64,000 nt of DNA. Origin: JAMXLO01 sp963794185. GTDB taxonomy: Bacteria > Pseudomonadota > Alphaproteobacteria > Acetobacterales > Acetobacteraceae. Shown piece after piece: positions 17,503 through 27,258 of this stretch. The translations under genes and the position numbers were made by a program. Under the pieces are notes generated by a model. It ran no database searches. It saw nothing but the letters and a program-made list of their open reading frames with translations, and had not been told where the DNA came from. Location of the stretch: contig CAWCDM010000096.1 in assembly GCA_963794185.1 (NCBI GenBank), positions 186,001 to 250,000 on the forward strand. The letters run 5' to 3'. Within the stretch, counting starts at the first letter, position 1. Each line of letters opens with the position of its first letter.

Positions 17503-18711
17503 ATGGCACAACCGGAAGCCCACAATTTCCGTCTGATCTCGCACGACACGATGAGCGGCTTCGGCAATGTCGGCGAGGGCATGAGCCTGCAGCTGGCATC
17601 CGGCGGACGGCGCATCATGTGGATGGCGCACGAATGCGCGCCGAAGAACTTCACCGGTGTCGACGTCACCGATCCGACAAAGCCGCGGGTCATCGTGCAG
17701 ACCGATCTGCCGCATCGCAATGTGCGATCCAATTCGCTGGAGGTGTGCGACAACATCATGGCCGTGGCCTACCAGACCGGCACGCACGGCGCGACGCCGG
17801 CGGGTATCGAGCTGTTCGACATTTCCAACCCGGAGCAGCCGCGCAGCATCAGCTTCATCGACCGCTCAGGGCCGCGGTCGCGCGGCGTGCACCAGTTGTG
17901 GTTCGTCGACGGCAAGACCATCCACTGTTCCAGCGGCGCGGCCGATTTCATGCCGCGTAATCTGAAGGACGATCAGGCCTACACGGCATTCGACGTGAGC
18001 GATCCGGCGAAACCGCGAGAACTCGGCCGCTGGTGGTATCCGGGAACGGAAGAGCGCGACGAGGCGCCGGCGGTGCCGCGGCATCCGAAGTTCGACACGG
18101 GCTGGCGCGCGCACAATACGAACGTATATCCGGAGCGGCCGGACCGTGCCTATGTCGGCTACATCGACGGCGGGGCATGCATTCTCGACATTTCGGATAT
18201 CGGCAGGCCGAAGCTGGTGGGGCATTGGAATCCGCATCCGCCCTTCCCCGGATTCACTCACACCGTGATGCCGCTGTTCGATCGCGATCTTCTGGTGGTC
18301 AGCGACGAATGCGTCCGCACGGAAGGCCTCGACTGGCCCAAGCTGGTCTGGCTGCTCGATGCGCGGCGCGAAGACAATCTGGTTTCGGTGTCAACACTGC
18401 CGCTGCCGCCGATGGAGGATTACGCGATCGGCGGGCGCTACGGTGCGCACAACCTGCACGAGAACCGGCCGGGCCCGTCATTCCAATCCAGCACGCTGGT
18501 GTTCGGCACGTATTTCGGCGGCGGGCTGCGCGTGCACGACATCGCCGATCCGCTGCAGCCGCGCGAGGTAGCGTCGTATATCCCGCCGCCACCGGATGGC
18601 TCGCCGATGAAGGCTGCGATGATCAACGACGTCTACGTTGATGAGAACCGCTTGGTCTATGCGGTGGACCGCTTCGCCGGCGGGCTCTACGTGCTGGAGT
18701 TGACGCTGTAG
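17503..18711 (+). CDS. LVIVD-repeat beta-propeller protein
   Basis: A 402-residue protein built of repeated blades with the pattern G-x-x-V-x-D-V-x-D-P-x-x-P, seen in FTGVDVTDPTKPRVI, FDISNPEQPRSI, FDVSDPAKPREL and VHDIADPLQPREV. This is the LVIVD repeat family, predicted beta-propellers often of unknown function. No signal peptide is seen, so it is probably cytoplasmic. GGGGAGA at 17489-17495 supports the ATG at 17503. The promoter must overlap the CobW gene start because only 27 bases separate the two divergent genes, so shared control with the metal chaperone is plausible. Confidence 0.85.
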   Translation: MAQPEAHNFRLISHDTMSGFGNVGEGMSLQLASGGRRIMWMAHECAPKNFTGVDVTDPTKPRVIVQTDLPHRNVRSNSLEVCDNIMAVAYQTGTHGATPAGIELFDISNPEQPRSISFIDRSGPRSRGVHQLWFVDGKTIHCSSGAADFMPRNLKDDQAYTAFDVSDPAKPRELGRWWYPGTEERDEAPAVPRHPKFDTGWRAHNTNVYPERPDRAYVGYIDGGACILDISDIGRPKLVGHWNPHPPFPGFTHTVMPLFDRDLLVVSDECVRTEGLDWPKLVWLLDARREDNLVSVSTLPLPPMEDYAIGGRYGAHNLHENRPGPSFQSSTLVFGTYFGGGLRVHDIADPLQPREVASYIPPPPDGSPMKAAMINDVYVDENRLVYAVDRFAGGLYVLELTL

Positions 18712-18791
18712 TTACATTCGCCGTGACGAGGCTTGTCCCGGTCATCCGCCGCGGCAAGGCGCCACCACGTAGCGCCGGCCGGTGTCGGCAT

Positions 18792-18925
18792 CTCCCCCTC
18801 CCCTTGAGGGAGGGGGTTGGGGGAGGGGGCGACCCGGCCCCATGAAAAGGTTGTCCCACGAGCGCCAATTTTGACTTCGTGAACTGTCTCCTCCCCCTGC
18901 CCCCTCCCGCAAGGGGAGGTGGCGA
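18792..18925. repeat. Intergenic inverted pair of a C/G-rich palindromic repeat (family 1, copy 1)
   Basis: Two copies of a roughly 37-base C-tract/G-tract unit (left 18792-18829, right 18888-18925) lie in opposite orientation around a 58-base spacer. Each unit is itself partly palindromic around CTTGAGGG or CCGCAAGG. The same arrangement recurs at 41841-41946. It resembles REP/BIME elements. No gene lies between 18712 and 19000. Confidence 0.75.
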
Positions 18926-19000
18926 ACTTGGACTTTTCTCCAGCGCCACCCTTATTCCGAAGCTTATGCGAACCAGACTGGCCATAACGACCTTGCGCCT

Positions 19001-19648
19001 TCAAACCGTCAAAACTCCGCGCGGGATCGGCCGGCGAAACGGGCTGGACGGCAGCGTCTGGTCACGCCAGAAGCGCTGAAGGTTATCCGGTAGAATCTGG
19101 CCGAGCACGGCGGGGTCGCCGGCGAGCACGCCCGGCTCGATGCGACGCACGGCAACACCGGCCGCCCGCAGCAGCTTCTGCCGCTCGGTTTCCCGTGCGG
19201 AGAGCTCGATCGCGACGGCCTGCGTTCCATCCCAGAATACCATGTCCGCGGGCAACAGTTGGCCATCCACCGGCACCCACCCACGCGGCAAAGGACGCAT
19301 TGCCGACCACATAAAATCGTCCGGCGCGTAGAGCCCATCGTACGGTCTGACGCGTTCAGCGAGTTCGGCCCGATGCGCGTCGAGATGCGCTGCGATGAAG
19401 GCGAAATAGCTGGCGATGAACTGCCGCTGCAGCGGCGCGTAATCACCGCACAGGCTCACCAGCCACGCGGCCGCCGCCGCAACACGCGCCACGTGGTCGC
19501 CGATCGCCAGCGGCATCGCATCCGCCGGCACGGGCTCACTATTCAGCCGCAGCGGCGCGTGGTCGCCAACCTCCGCGCAACGCAGCCTCGGATCGTCGAG
19601 CGCAATCGCCCGCGGCAGGCGATCGAGGCCGAATGGAATGCGCGGCAA
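19001..19648 (-). CDS. Hypothetical protein, about 215 aa
   Basis: A protein of about 215 residues starting at a TTG just two bases after the stop of the upstream LLM gene, so probably translated by coupling. Internal ATG starts also exist. It has a helical middle with a repeated Ala/Leu/His content (AAAAAWLVSLCGDYAPLQ) and a C-terminal part with DMVFWDG and AIELSARETERQ followed by a beta strand, a layout that faintly recalls a restriction-endonuclease-like core. I do not recognise the family and would not assign a function. Confidence 0.6.
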   Translation of the reverse strand: MPRIPFGLDRLPRAIALDDPRLRCAEVGDHAPLRLNSEPVPADAMPLAIGDHVARVAAAAAWLVSLCGDYAPLQRQFIASYFAFIAAHLDAHRAELAERVRPYDGLYAPDDFMWSAMRPLPRGWVPVDGQLLPADMVFWDGTQAVAIELSARETERQKLLRAAGVAVRRIEPGVLAGDPAVLGQILPDNLQRFWRDQTLPSSPFRRPIPRGVLTV

Positions 19649-19650
19649 GC

Positions 19651-20508
19651 TCAGCCGTTGATCTGACGCATCAGCGCGGCCCAGCTGTCGATCACCGGCA
19701 GCATCGTGTCCGCCTTCTCGGATTCCAGGTTGAACACGACACGGGCAACGCCGAGGTCCTGGTAGCGCTTCATGAGGTCCGCATCCCTTTTGGGGAACCA
19801 GACCGTGATCTCGATCGACTTCGCGTCGCGCCCCGCTTCGGTTGCCATCTTGCGGAACTCGGGGATCATGTCGGCGATCTCGGCGTAGCTGCCGCGCGAG
19901 GCCTGCGGAATCCAGCCGTCGCCGTAGCGGATCGCGCGTCGCGCCGAATACGGGAACGCGCCGCCGACGATGACCGGCGGGTGCGGCTTCTGCACGGGCT
20001 TGGGCCACGCCATCATCGGATCGAATTTGACGAACTCGCCGTGGTACTCCGCCTTGGATTTGGTCCAGATTTCCTTCATCGCCTCCACCCGCTCGCGCGC
20101 CAGCTTGTGGCGCTTGGTGAATACGGTGCCGTGGTTCTCCATCTCGTCCTGGTTCCAGCCATTGCCGATGCCGAACAGGAACCGGCCGCCCGACACCGTG
20201 TCGATCGAGGCCACCAGCTTCGCGGTCTGGATCGGATCGCGCTGCGCGACGAGGCACACGCCCGTGCCGACCTTCAAGGTCCTGGTCGCGGCGGCTGCCA
20301 TGGTCAGCGTCACGAACGGATCCATAGTGTCGTAGTATTTCTTCGCCAGCTCGCCACCGGCCGCGGGCGGAGTCTTGCGCGACAGCGGGATATGTGAATG
20401 CTCCGGCGCCCAGACGGACTCGAAGCCTCGCTCCTCCAGCGCCTTGCCGAGCTCGCCGGGCGCCATGGAATAGTCGGTGAAGAACATCGACGCGCCGAAG
20501 TTCAGCAT
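19651..20508 (-). CDS. LLM class (luciferase-like) flavin-dependent oxidoreductase, F420-type subfamily
   Basis: A 285-residue TIM-barrel protein of the bacterial luciferase superfamily. Typical blocks are SVWAPEHSHIPLSR, LKVGTGVCLVAQRDP, GRFLFGIGNGWNQDEM and PVIVGGAFPYSARRAIRYGDGWIP. This arrangement matches the TIGR03619-type group, often annotated F420-dependent, although FMN use is possible. GGAGG lies 6 bases before the ATG at 20508. It heads, with the short hypothetical gene behind it, a leftward unit next to the M20 hydrolase. Substrate unknown. Confidence 0.88.
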   Translation of the reverse strand: MLNFGASMFFTDYSMAPGELGKALEERGFESVWAPEHSHIPLSRKTPPAAGGELAKKYYDTMDPFVTLTMAAAATRTLKVGTGVCLVAQRDPIQTAKLVASIDTVSGGRFLFGIGNGWNQDEMENHGTVFTKRHKLARERVEAMKEIWTKSKAEYHGEFVKFDPMMAWPKPVQKPHPPVIVGGAFPYSARRAIRYGDGWIPQASRGSYAEIADMIPEFRKMATEAGRDAKSIEITVWFPKRDADLMKRYQDLGVARVVFNLESEKADTMLPVIDSWAALMRQING

Positions 20509-20532
20509 GGGGTCCTCCATTCGGGATTGCAA

Positions 20533-21702
20533 TTACTCGCCGGTGCCGCGAGGCAGCTGCCGCTCGACCAACCGGGCATACAGCGCAGAACCGAACGGGA
20601 TCGCCTCGTCGTTGAAGTTATACCGGTGGTTGTGCACCGAGGCACTGTCGCCGTTGCCCAGATTGATATACGCACCCGGTACCTGCTCCAGCATGAAACT
20701 GAAATCCTCCGATGCCATCGCCGGTGTCTGCGCGCGGTTGACCTCGCTGTTGCCGACCAGCTCCGCCGCAGCATCGGCGATCGCCTGCGTCTCCGCCTTG
20801 TGGTTGACCAGCGGCGCGAAGATCAGCCGAAAATCCACCTCGGCGGTTGCGCCAAGTGCGGACGCCACGCCCGCGACGACACGCTGCATGCCCTCTTCGA
20901 GCTGGGTCATCGTCTCACGCTTCATGGTCCGCACCGTGCCGGACATCGTGGCAGTCTCCGGGATCACGTTATAGGCCTCGCCGGCCACCACCCGCGTGAC
21001 GCTGAGCACCGCCGTATCGGACGGCGACACGTTGCGCGCCACGATGGATTGCAGCGCGGTGCCGATATGGCAGGCGGCCAGCACGGGATCGATGCCGGCC
21101 TCCGGCCGCGCGCCGTGCGCACCGCGACCGGTGACGGTGATGTCGAAGAACGCGCCGCCGGCCATGGCAGTGCCCGGGGTAATCCCGTACTTGCCGACCG
21201 GCATGCCCGGACGGTTGTGCATGCCATAGACCGCGTTGCACGGGAAACGCTGGAACAGCCCATCCTTCAACATGGCAAGCGCGCCACCGATGCCTTCCTC
21301 GCCTGGCTGGAATATGAAATTGACCGTGCCGTTGAAGTTGCGCGTCTCCGCCAGGTAGCGGGCCGCGCCGAGCAGCATCGTGGTGTGGCCGTCATGGCCG
21401 CAGGCGTGCATCCTCCCGGCATTGCGGCTGCGATACGGGAAGTCGTTGGCTTCCTCGATCGGCAGCGCGTCCATGTCGGCGCGCAGACCGATCGTCGCCT
21501 GGCCATTGCCTGAACGCAGCACACCCACCACGCCTGTGCCGCCGACACTGCGGTGCACCTCGATGCCCCACTCCGTCAGCTTCTGCGCAACCAGTTCGGC
21601 GGTGCGATGTTCCTCCAGGCCGAGTTCCGGATTGGCGTGGATGTCCTGCCGGATCGCGGTGAGCTCAGCGTGATGGCAGCGGATTTGATCGATCGGGGAC
21701 AT
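20533..21702 (-). CDS. M20 family amidohydrolase (hippurate hydrolase/N-acyl-amino-acid hydrolase-like)
   Basis: A 389-residue metallohydrolase that removes an acyl group from an N-acyl amino acid or similar amide. Metal-site blocks are RMHACGHDGHTTMLLGAA (about 98-115), FQPGEEG and MHNRPG, and the C-terminal HNHRYNFNDEAIP includes the last His ligand. The dimerisation lid is at about 180-295. Length and blocks match the AbgA/hippuricase group. A GGAG site precedes the ATG at 21702. It lies 24 bases upstream of the LLM gene on the same strand, suggesting one catabolic unit. Confidence 0.93.
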   Translation of the reverse strand: MSPIDQIRCHHAELTAIRQDIHANPELGLEEHRTAELVAQKLTEWGIEVHRSVGGTGVVGVLRSGNGQATIGLRADMDALPIEEANDFPYRSRNAGRMHACGHDGHTTMLLGAARYLAETRNFNGTVNFIFQPGEEGIGGALAMLKDGLFQRFPCNAVYGMHNRPGMPVGKYGITPGTAMAGGAFFDITVTGRGAHGARPEAGIDPVLAACHIGTALQSIVARNVSPSDTAVLSVTRVVAGEAYNVIPETATMSGTVRTMKRETMTQLEEGMQRVVAGVASALGATAEVDFRLIFAPLVNHKAETQAIADAAAELVGNSEVNRAQTPAMASEDFSFMLEQVPGAYINLGNGDSASVHNHRYNFNDEAIPFGSALYARLVERQLPRGTGE

Positions 21703-21839
21703 GGGGCACTCCTGTCTTTCGTCGATGCCTGCCTCACAGCCATTGCCGGCCACGAGGGGTATAGGCACAGTGTCACTCTACCCGTGCTCCTCCTGGAGCG
21801 CATCTGCGACCGTTGCAGCCAGGCCCTGCGGCGTGTTCG

Positions 21840-22854
21840 TCATGCTGCATGTCCTTGCAACGCATGCAATGCATCGATGACCTTGCGATCCAGCACGATG
21901 CCCTCGACGCGACGCTGTTCGCGCTCGCGGAAGGCGCGCTCCGAGGGGATGCGGATTTCCGCAACGCCTGGCTGCCGCGGCGTCGCCTTGATGCGCGCGA
22001 CGAGTTCGGAGAACTGCGTGGCGAAATCGCCGTCAGGCAGCATCACGGCAGGATCGATCGCGATGAACAGAAAGCCGTAGTCCTGCACATCGCCGTGCGG
22101 CAGTGCCGCGCCCGCGAGCAGGCCAAGTGCCTGGATCGCGAACGACAACCCATAGCCCTTGTGGCCGCCAAACGCCGATACGCCGCCCTGCTCCACCAAA
22201 CGCGCATCGCACGTCGGTTGCCCCTCGGCATCGAAGCCGACGCCCGCCGGCAATGGCTGGCCCAGACGCGCCATCAGCAGCACCTCCCCCCACATCACCG
22301 AGGCTGTGCCGATGTCGTAGATCACCGGCCCGTCCGCGGAGGGAAACCCGATACTGAACGGATTTGTGCCGAGCGCCGGCTTGCGGCCGCCGGGCGGCAG
22401 GACGTGTGGTTTGGCGCTGGCCGTGTGGATCGCCACCAGGCCGGCGCGTACGATCAGCTCGGCATAGTACGCATTGCGGCCGCTGTAGTAGCTGTTGTGC
22501 ACGCCGACGATGGCAATGCCGCCCGCTTTCGCCTTGGCGATAGCAATTTCGGCACCGCGATATGCGGCGACATAACCGACCTTGTTGCCGCCATCGACCA
22601 ACGCGGAGACCGGTGTCTCGCGAATCACGCGCACCGCCGTGCGCGGCTTGCCAGTCTTCGCGTCCTCAGCAATTGCGAGGATGCGCGGCAGGCTGGCAAA
22701 ACGATAGCCGCACAACGCATTGTCGATCAGTTGGTCGGTGATGATGGCCGCTTCGTCGGACGGATAACCGATGCGCCGAAGCGTGCACTCACCCAAATGC
22801 CGCGCCTCACTCGACGGTGAGGCGGATCGTTTCGGGCGCGTCCAGATCCAGCAC
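21840..22854 (-). CDS. Ldh family oxidoreductase (malate/L-lactate dehydrogenase-like), frameshifted near 22809
   Basis: A NAD(P)-dependent dehydrogenase of the Ldh (YlbC/ComC) family, which reduces or oxidises 2-hydroxy/2-keto acids. Blocks include IITDQLIDNALCGYR, the Rossmann-like NSYYSGRNAYY and GTNPFSIGFPS, and GGHKGYGLSFAIQ near the C-terminus. The conserved start reads VLDLDAPETIRLTVE in one frame from a GTG at 22854, then EARHLGECTLRRIGY in the next; removing one base at about 22809 joins them into about 337 residues. The GTG sits 3 bases after the stop of the enoyl-CoA hydratase gene, so both are coupled. Confidence 0.82.
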
Positions 22855-22857
22855 GCG

Positions 22858-23658
22858 TCAGCGACCCCTGAACGGACCGGCAGGGCGTTTCTCCGCGAAT
22901 GCGCGCGCGGATTCGGCAAAATCCTCGCTCAGATGCAGCTTGGCGAGGCTCACCTGCAGCAGCACCTCGCGTGACAACTGTTCCAGCGCGTGCCGCCGTG
23001 CGCGCACGGTCGAGCGAACGCCCAGTGGCGGGTTCTGCGCCACCGTGGCGGCCAGTTCGCGCGCGGCCTCCATATAGGTGCCGCGCGGCGCGACGCGATC
23101 GATGATGCCGGCCGCCAACGCCTCCTCGGCCGTGAAGAAGCGCCCGGTCAGGCTGACGTCGGTGGCGAAGGCGCCGGCGCCGCGAAAATTCAGCAGCGCC
23201 CAGTACTTGGCGCCTGACAGGCCGCGCGGCGTCTCGGTCACCTGGAACTTGGTGCCCTCTTCAGCGACGATCAGGTCGGATTCCAAGACGAGGCCAAGCG
23301 CCAGGCCGAGCACATAGCCATGTGGGGCGGCCAACACCGGCTTCCAGTTCACCGCACGCAGGAACAGATCATGGCTCGACGCGTCCTGCGCCTGCGCGCC
23401 ACCGTGCCGCTCGAATTCCGCGCGGCTGCGCAACTGCCGCTGGTGCACGTCCGCACCGCTGGAGAACGCCCGACCGCGACCGCACAGGATCGCCACCCGA
23501 GCCTCGTTGTCGGCGTCGAAGCGCTGCAGCGCAGAGGCAATCTGGCGGACCATGTCGTCGTTGACGGCGTTCAGCTTGTCCGGCCGGTTCAGCGAAATTG
23601 TCGCGATGTGATCGCGGCAGTCGTACTCGACCAGCGGCTTGTCGCCTGCATCCGTCAT
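22858..23658 (-). CDS. Enoyl-CoA hydratase/isomerase family protein
   Basis: A 266-residue crotonase-fold enzyme acting on a CoA thioester. The oxyanion-hole blocks are FSSGADVHQ (about 65-74) and the GYVLGLALGLVLESDLIV stretch near 112-130, followed by FQVTETPRGL, where crotonases carry a catalytic acid. The central GGG usually seen in the second block is replaced by GLAL, so reaction type is not certain. AAGGAG precedes the ATG at 23658. It leads the two-gene unit with the Ldh gene. Confidence 0.88.
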   Translation of the reverse strand: MTDAGDKPLVEYDCRDHIATISLNRPDKLNAVNDDMVRQIASALQRFDADNEARVAILCGRGRAFSSGADVHQRQLRSRAEFERHGGAQAQDASSHDLFLRAVNWKPVLAAPHGYVLGLALGLVLESDLIVAEEGTKFQVTETPRGLSGAKYWALLNFRGAGAFATDVSLTGRFFTAEEALAAGIIDRVAPRGTYMEAARELAATVAQNPPLGVRSTVRARRHALEQLSREVLLQVSLAKLHLSEDFAESARAFAEKRPAGPFRGR

Positions 23659-23725
23659 CGATCGCTCCTTGCCTCGGTCTGCCCAGGTGCAGCGATTGTG
23701 CGCGGTACGGGCGGGCGCGGCAATT

Positions 23726-25741
23726 CTACCAGGCGCGAACATCCAGCCAGGTGCTCTGATAGGTGGCACCGTCGCCCATATCAGTGAACGCATCGGAACA
23801 GAGCATATTCACGGTACCCGAGACAGCTTCATCGTCCGGGCGCTGCCCCGGCGCGAGCACGACCCCGGGTTGCACCTCGTCGCGCACGTGCAGCACAAGC
23901 CCCACCGAGCCGCGGTCGTTGAGCAGCCTCACGCGTTCGCCGTCCCGAAGGTTGCGCGCGTTTGCGTCATCCGGATGCAGTACGCAGAACGGCGGACCTT
24001 CACGTCCACGCAGGAAGCCGACACCGGAAAATGCTGTGTGGCTCTGGAAATATCCCGGGGCGGTGAGCAGGCGTAGCGGCCACCGCGGTGCTTGCTCCGC
24101 TTCGGCGGGATCCGGCTGCCAATCAGGCATCGGTGGAAGACCCTGTGAGGCCAGAGTCTGCGAATAGAATTCCAGCCTGCCGGAAGGTGTGCTGAATTCC
24201 TGCCCGTCTTTGGGCCCAATGGAAATCGGGCCGGCATCGCGCAGCCGATCAGGGTCCGCCGCCGCGCGCCCGGTCGCTCCACGGAACAGCTCGCGCAGGA
24301 TCTCCGGCTCAGACATGCGGAACACCGGGTCGGTCACGCCCATGCGCGCTGCCAGCGCCTGTGCGAGGCGCAGGTTCGACCAGGACTGGCCCTGCGGTTC
24401 AACTGCGCGATGGCTGTATTGCATGTAGTATGTACCGTAGGCGCGAAAGAAGTCCTCGGTTTCCAGGTATGTCGTCGCCGGCAGAACGATGTCGGCATAG
24501 CGGGCGGTGACCGACATGAATGGATCGTGCACCACGGTGAACAGATCATCCCTGGCAAGGCCCCGCCGGGTCTTGGCAGTATCGGGGCAGGTGACCGCTG
24601 GATTGTTCGCGGCAATCAGCAGTGCGCGGATCGGCGGGTCCTGTAATTCCAGCAACGCCTCGCCGAGACGCAGATGGTTGACGGTGCGTGTCGCGGCCGG
24701 ACCTGAGGGCTTGCGCACCGCGTTGTAGTTCAGTTCAAACGATGCCGCAGTCGCAAGCAGAGCGCCGCCGCCGTAGCGGGCATAGGCGCCGGTGACGCCG
24801 GGTAGCAATGCGACCGTGCGCAAGGCCTGACCGCCGAAAGTGGATCGTGTCATCCCCCAGCCGAGGCGGATGAAGGGTTTTGCCGCATGGCCGTAGAGTG
24901 CGGCGAGGCGTTCCACATCGGCTGCCGCGATGCCGGTGATGGACGCGACGCGGTCAGGAGTGAATCGCGGTAGCACGTCGCGCTCCACCTGCTCGAAACC
25001 GAGCGTGTGCTGCGCGATGTAGTCGCGATCGCACATCCCATCGCGCACCAGGATGTGCATGACACCGAGCGCCAGAGCAGCATCGGTGCCGATCCGGATC
25101 GGCAAATACCAGTCGGCGACGAGCGCGGACCGGGTGCGCCGCGGATCGATGACCACCAGCTTGACGCCGCGTTTGCGCACTTCCTCGACCTTCGCCCAGA
25201 AGTGCACATTGGTGGCGACGAGATCGGCGCCCCAACACACCACAAGGTCGGACTCGACCACCGATTCCGGATCGGCGCCGCCGATGGGGCCGACCGTCAT
25301 GTCCCACGCGGCCTCACTGCAACTGTCGCACACGGTGCCGGCCCACAGGCGGCTCGTCCCCAGCGCGTGAAACAGACCGTTCGGCAGGCCGCGATTCATC
25401 AGCCCTTGATGCGCACTGTAGGCGTAGCCGAGCAGCGCCAACGGGCCTGACTCGGCGATGATGGACTTCCAGCGCGACTTAATTTCTTCAAGTGCCTCGT
25501 CCCAGGTGGTCGGCACGAACTTGCCCTCGCCTTTCGGACCGACCCGGCGCAACGGCGTCGCGAGACGTTCAGGCGAATGGACCAGTTCGGCGTCCCGGTT
25601 AACCTTGGCGCAGGCAAAGCCGGCCGTGAACGGCTGATCCGGATCACCTTCGACGCGAATCACCCGGTCGTGCTCGACGTGTGCAAGCAACGAGCACATG
25701 TCGGGACAGTCGTGTGCACAGACAACCCGAATCTTTTCCAC
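23726..25741 (-). CDS. Molybdopterin oxidoreductase (DMSO reductase superfamily)
   Basis: A 671-residue molybdenum enzyme. Cys8, Cys12, Cys16 and Cys44 form a CxxxCxxxC...C site for a [4Fe-4S] cluster. The bis-MGD domains follow: VCDSCSEAAWD near 140 should hold the metal ligand region, VVCWGADLVATNVHFW and VVIDPRRTRSA bind the cofactor, and the C-terminal barrel includes LHPDDANARNLRDG. No Tat leader is present, so it is cytoplasmic. It resembles the assimilatory/FdhF-like group with no attached electron-transfer subunit nearby. The start is a GTG at 25741 with GGAGA upstream. Substrate unknown. Confidence 0.9.
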   Translation of the reverse strand: MEKIRVVCAHDCPDMCSLLAHVEHDRVIRVEGDPDQPFTAGFACAKVNRDAELVHSPERLATPLRRVGPKGEGKFVPTTWDEALEEIKSRWKSIIAESGPLALLGYAYSAHQGLMNRGLPNGLFHALGTSRLWAGTVCDSCSEAAWDMTVGPIGGADPESVVESDLVVCWGADLVATNVHFWAKVEEVRKRGVKLVVIDPRRTRSALVADWYLPIRIGTDAALALGVMHILVRDGMCDRDYIAQHTLGFEQVERDVLPRFTPDRVASITGIAAADVERLAALYGHAAKPFIRLGWGMTRSTFGGQALRTVALLPGVTGAYARYGGGALLATAASFELNYNAVRKPSGPAATRTVNHLRLGEALLELQDPPIRALLIAANNPAVTCPDTAKTRRGLARDDLFTVVHDPFMSVTARYADIVLPATTYLETEDFFRAYGTYYMQYSHRAVEPQGQSWSNLRLAQALAARMGVTDPVFRMSEPEILRELFRGATGRAAADPDRLRDAGPISIGPKDGQEFSTPSGRLEFYSQTLASQGLPPMPDWQPDPAEAEQAPRWPLRLLTAPGYFQSHTAFSGVGFLRGREGPPFCVLHPDDANARNLRDGERVRLLNDRGSVGLVLHVRDEVQPGVVLAPGQRPDDEAVSGTVNMLCSDAFTDMGDGATYQSTWLDVRAW

Positions 25742-25857
25742 ACATTGTCTCCACGCTGGGCACGGCCGACGCTACGTCCGACTGCACGTGCGTGATAGGC
25801 CACCTTCCGATGAGTTGGCCAGACCATTCCGGCCAGGCGGGGTTCACGAGGCCGACG

Positions 25858-27258
25858 TCACCGGGACCTGGTTGAACCTGCCTCGTTGCGTGCTACGATT
25901 TCACGCAGCTTCGCCATCGTGTCTCGGTTGACCGAGAGTGGGTAGTCCGGTGGCAGTCGAGGTCCGATTGCTTCGCCGGCAAGCTGGCCCTCGTGCAGGA
26001 GCGCCATGACAAAGCGCAGTCGGTGCCTTGCATCAAGCACTGATGAGTCCGGTGCATCGATTGCTTCAAACGGCATGCCGACTCCCAGGCGAGGCAGGTG
26101 CTTCCCGACGGAGCGGACCGGCCCCATCATATGGGTCACCGCCAATGACCGGTAAATTGGAAGGTGATGACGAAAGTACAGATCCAAAAGCAACAGCGTC
26201 GTCCCGTACTGCAGATTACCGAGACGCGCCAAGGCGAGTGTCGTCGGATCCAACCCCTGGGATTGCCGCCCAAAATATGCTGTCGGGATTCTGATCACAT
26301 CATACGAAGGATATCCGGGGTCGGTTCTGGGTAGGCGCCAGACATCGCCATGCCCGGCGAAGACGGAATACGACCCGAGGAAAAGCTCTTTGAGGAATTC
26401 AAACCGACCTTCTCTGCCTCGATCCTGCAGCAGTCGCAGAGCATCGGTCCATCGAGCGATATCCGGCAACTCGACGCCCGAAGAGCGACTGACTTCTTCT
26501 GCCACCGCCTCAATGGCGGTATAAATGCTCGCCGCCTGCCTGGCCGGAACGCCAAGCATTGTGCAAATGGTGGCAGCAAATTCGCCGTTGGATGAATTGA
26601 CGATTGTGCTATCGAACAGCCCCTGAGGCGCTTCGCGGTAGATGTACCGGGCAAGTGCCTCGCGGCTCAGTGGCTCAAGATTCGACGTGAGCGGGCTGGT
26701 GTCGCTCGTGAATGGAAAGGATGGCGACATAAGGTGCGGAGGCGCGCCCAGCGCAACGAGCATCCGGTTGACCGTCCCAAGGCGGATCATTTTTTCGATT
26801 GCAATCGCCAACAGACTCATCGAATCGTCTGAGTAGTACCCGCTGATGTTTTCATAGTCGGCCTTCACGGAAAATGCGGAGTACGTGTATTCGAGGAGAG
26901 AGGCATGTTCGATGGCTGCTGCGTTACGGAGCAAGCGAATTAGCTCGAGAACCGGATCGGTGAAGCCGCGGGTGGTCAATTCCGGGCGGCCGTCTTGCGA
27001 GGGTGATGCGGGCGAGGCGCTGCGTAGACCGTCTGTCTCCAAGGCCGGTGCCGATGGTTGTGGAGCGAATGCAGCAGACGGCATTGCGCTGAGAAAGCAA
27101 ATGGACGGGATTGCAATCCCATTGGTCGCGAGCGCTTTCAGAATGGTTCTGCGGCTCCGCAGTACCTCGACGTCCTCAGGGATCCGTGATACCGGCAACC
27201 GTTGGTGACTCTTGAAGATCGGCGTGAGTTCGCACTGCTCCACTTGGGGGGTCTTCAC
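25858..27258 (-). CDS. Tat-exported ferritin-like domain protein (VioB/iminophenyl-pyruvate dimer synthase-like)
   Basis: A 466-residue protein. SRRTILKA at about 35-42 followed by a hydrophobic stretch and AFA is a twin-arginine leader, with an unusually long N-region from the GTG at 27258, so the start may be later. A ferritin-like four-helix domain begins near 108 with AAIEHASLLEYTYSAFS and a second helix IAIEKMIRLGTVNRMLVALG. Relatives carry EExxH in that helix; here the His position is Arg, so one metal ligand seems lost. Codon use and base composition look less GC-rich than the neighbours, hinting at transfer. It is divergent from the octaheme cytochrome gene. Function unknown. Confidence 0.68.
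   Translation of the reverse strand: MKTPQVEQCELTPIFKSHQRLPVSRIPEDVEVLRSRRTILKALATNGIAIPSICFLSAMPSAAFAPQPSAPALETDGLRSASPASPSQDGRPELTTRGFTDPVLELIRLLRNAAAIEHASLLEYTYSAFSVKADYENISGYYSDDSMSLLAIAIEKMIRLGTVNRMLVALGAPPHLMSPSFPFTSDTSPLTSNLEPLSREALARYIYREAPQGLFDSTIVNSSNGEFAATICTMLGVPARQAASIYTAIEAVAEEVSRSSGVELPDIARWTDALRLLQDRGREGRFEFLKELFLGSYSVFAGHGDVWRLPRTDPGYPSYDVIRIPTAYFGRQSQGLDPTTLALARLGNLQYGTTLLLLDLYFRHHLPIYRSLAVTHMMGPVRSVGKHLPRLGVGMPFEAIDAPDSSVLDARHRLRFVMALLHEGQLAGEAIGPRLPPDYPLSVNRDTMAKLREIVARNEAGSTRSR

Noticed and set aside
18792..18925. Repeated units considered as a CRISPR array
   Set aside because: Only two units, in opposite orientation, with no regular spacers and no cas genes.
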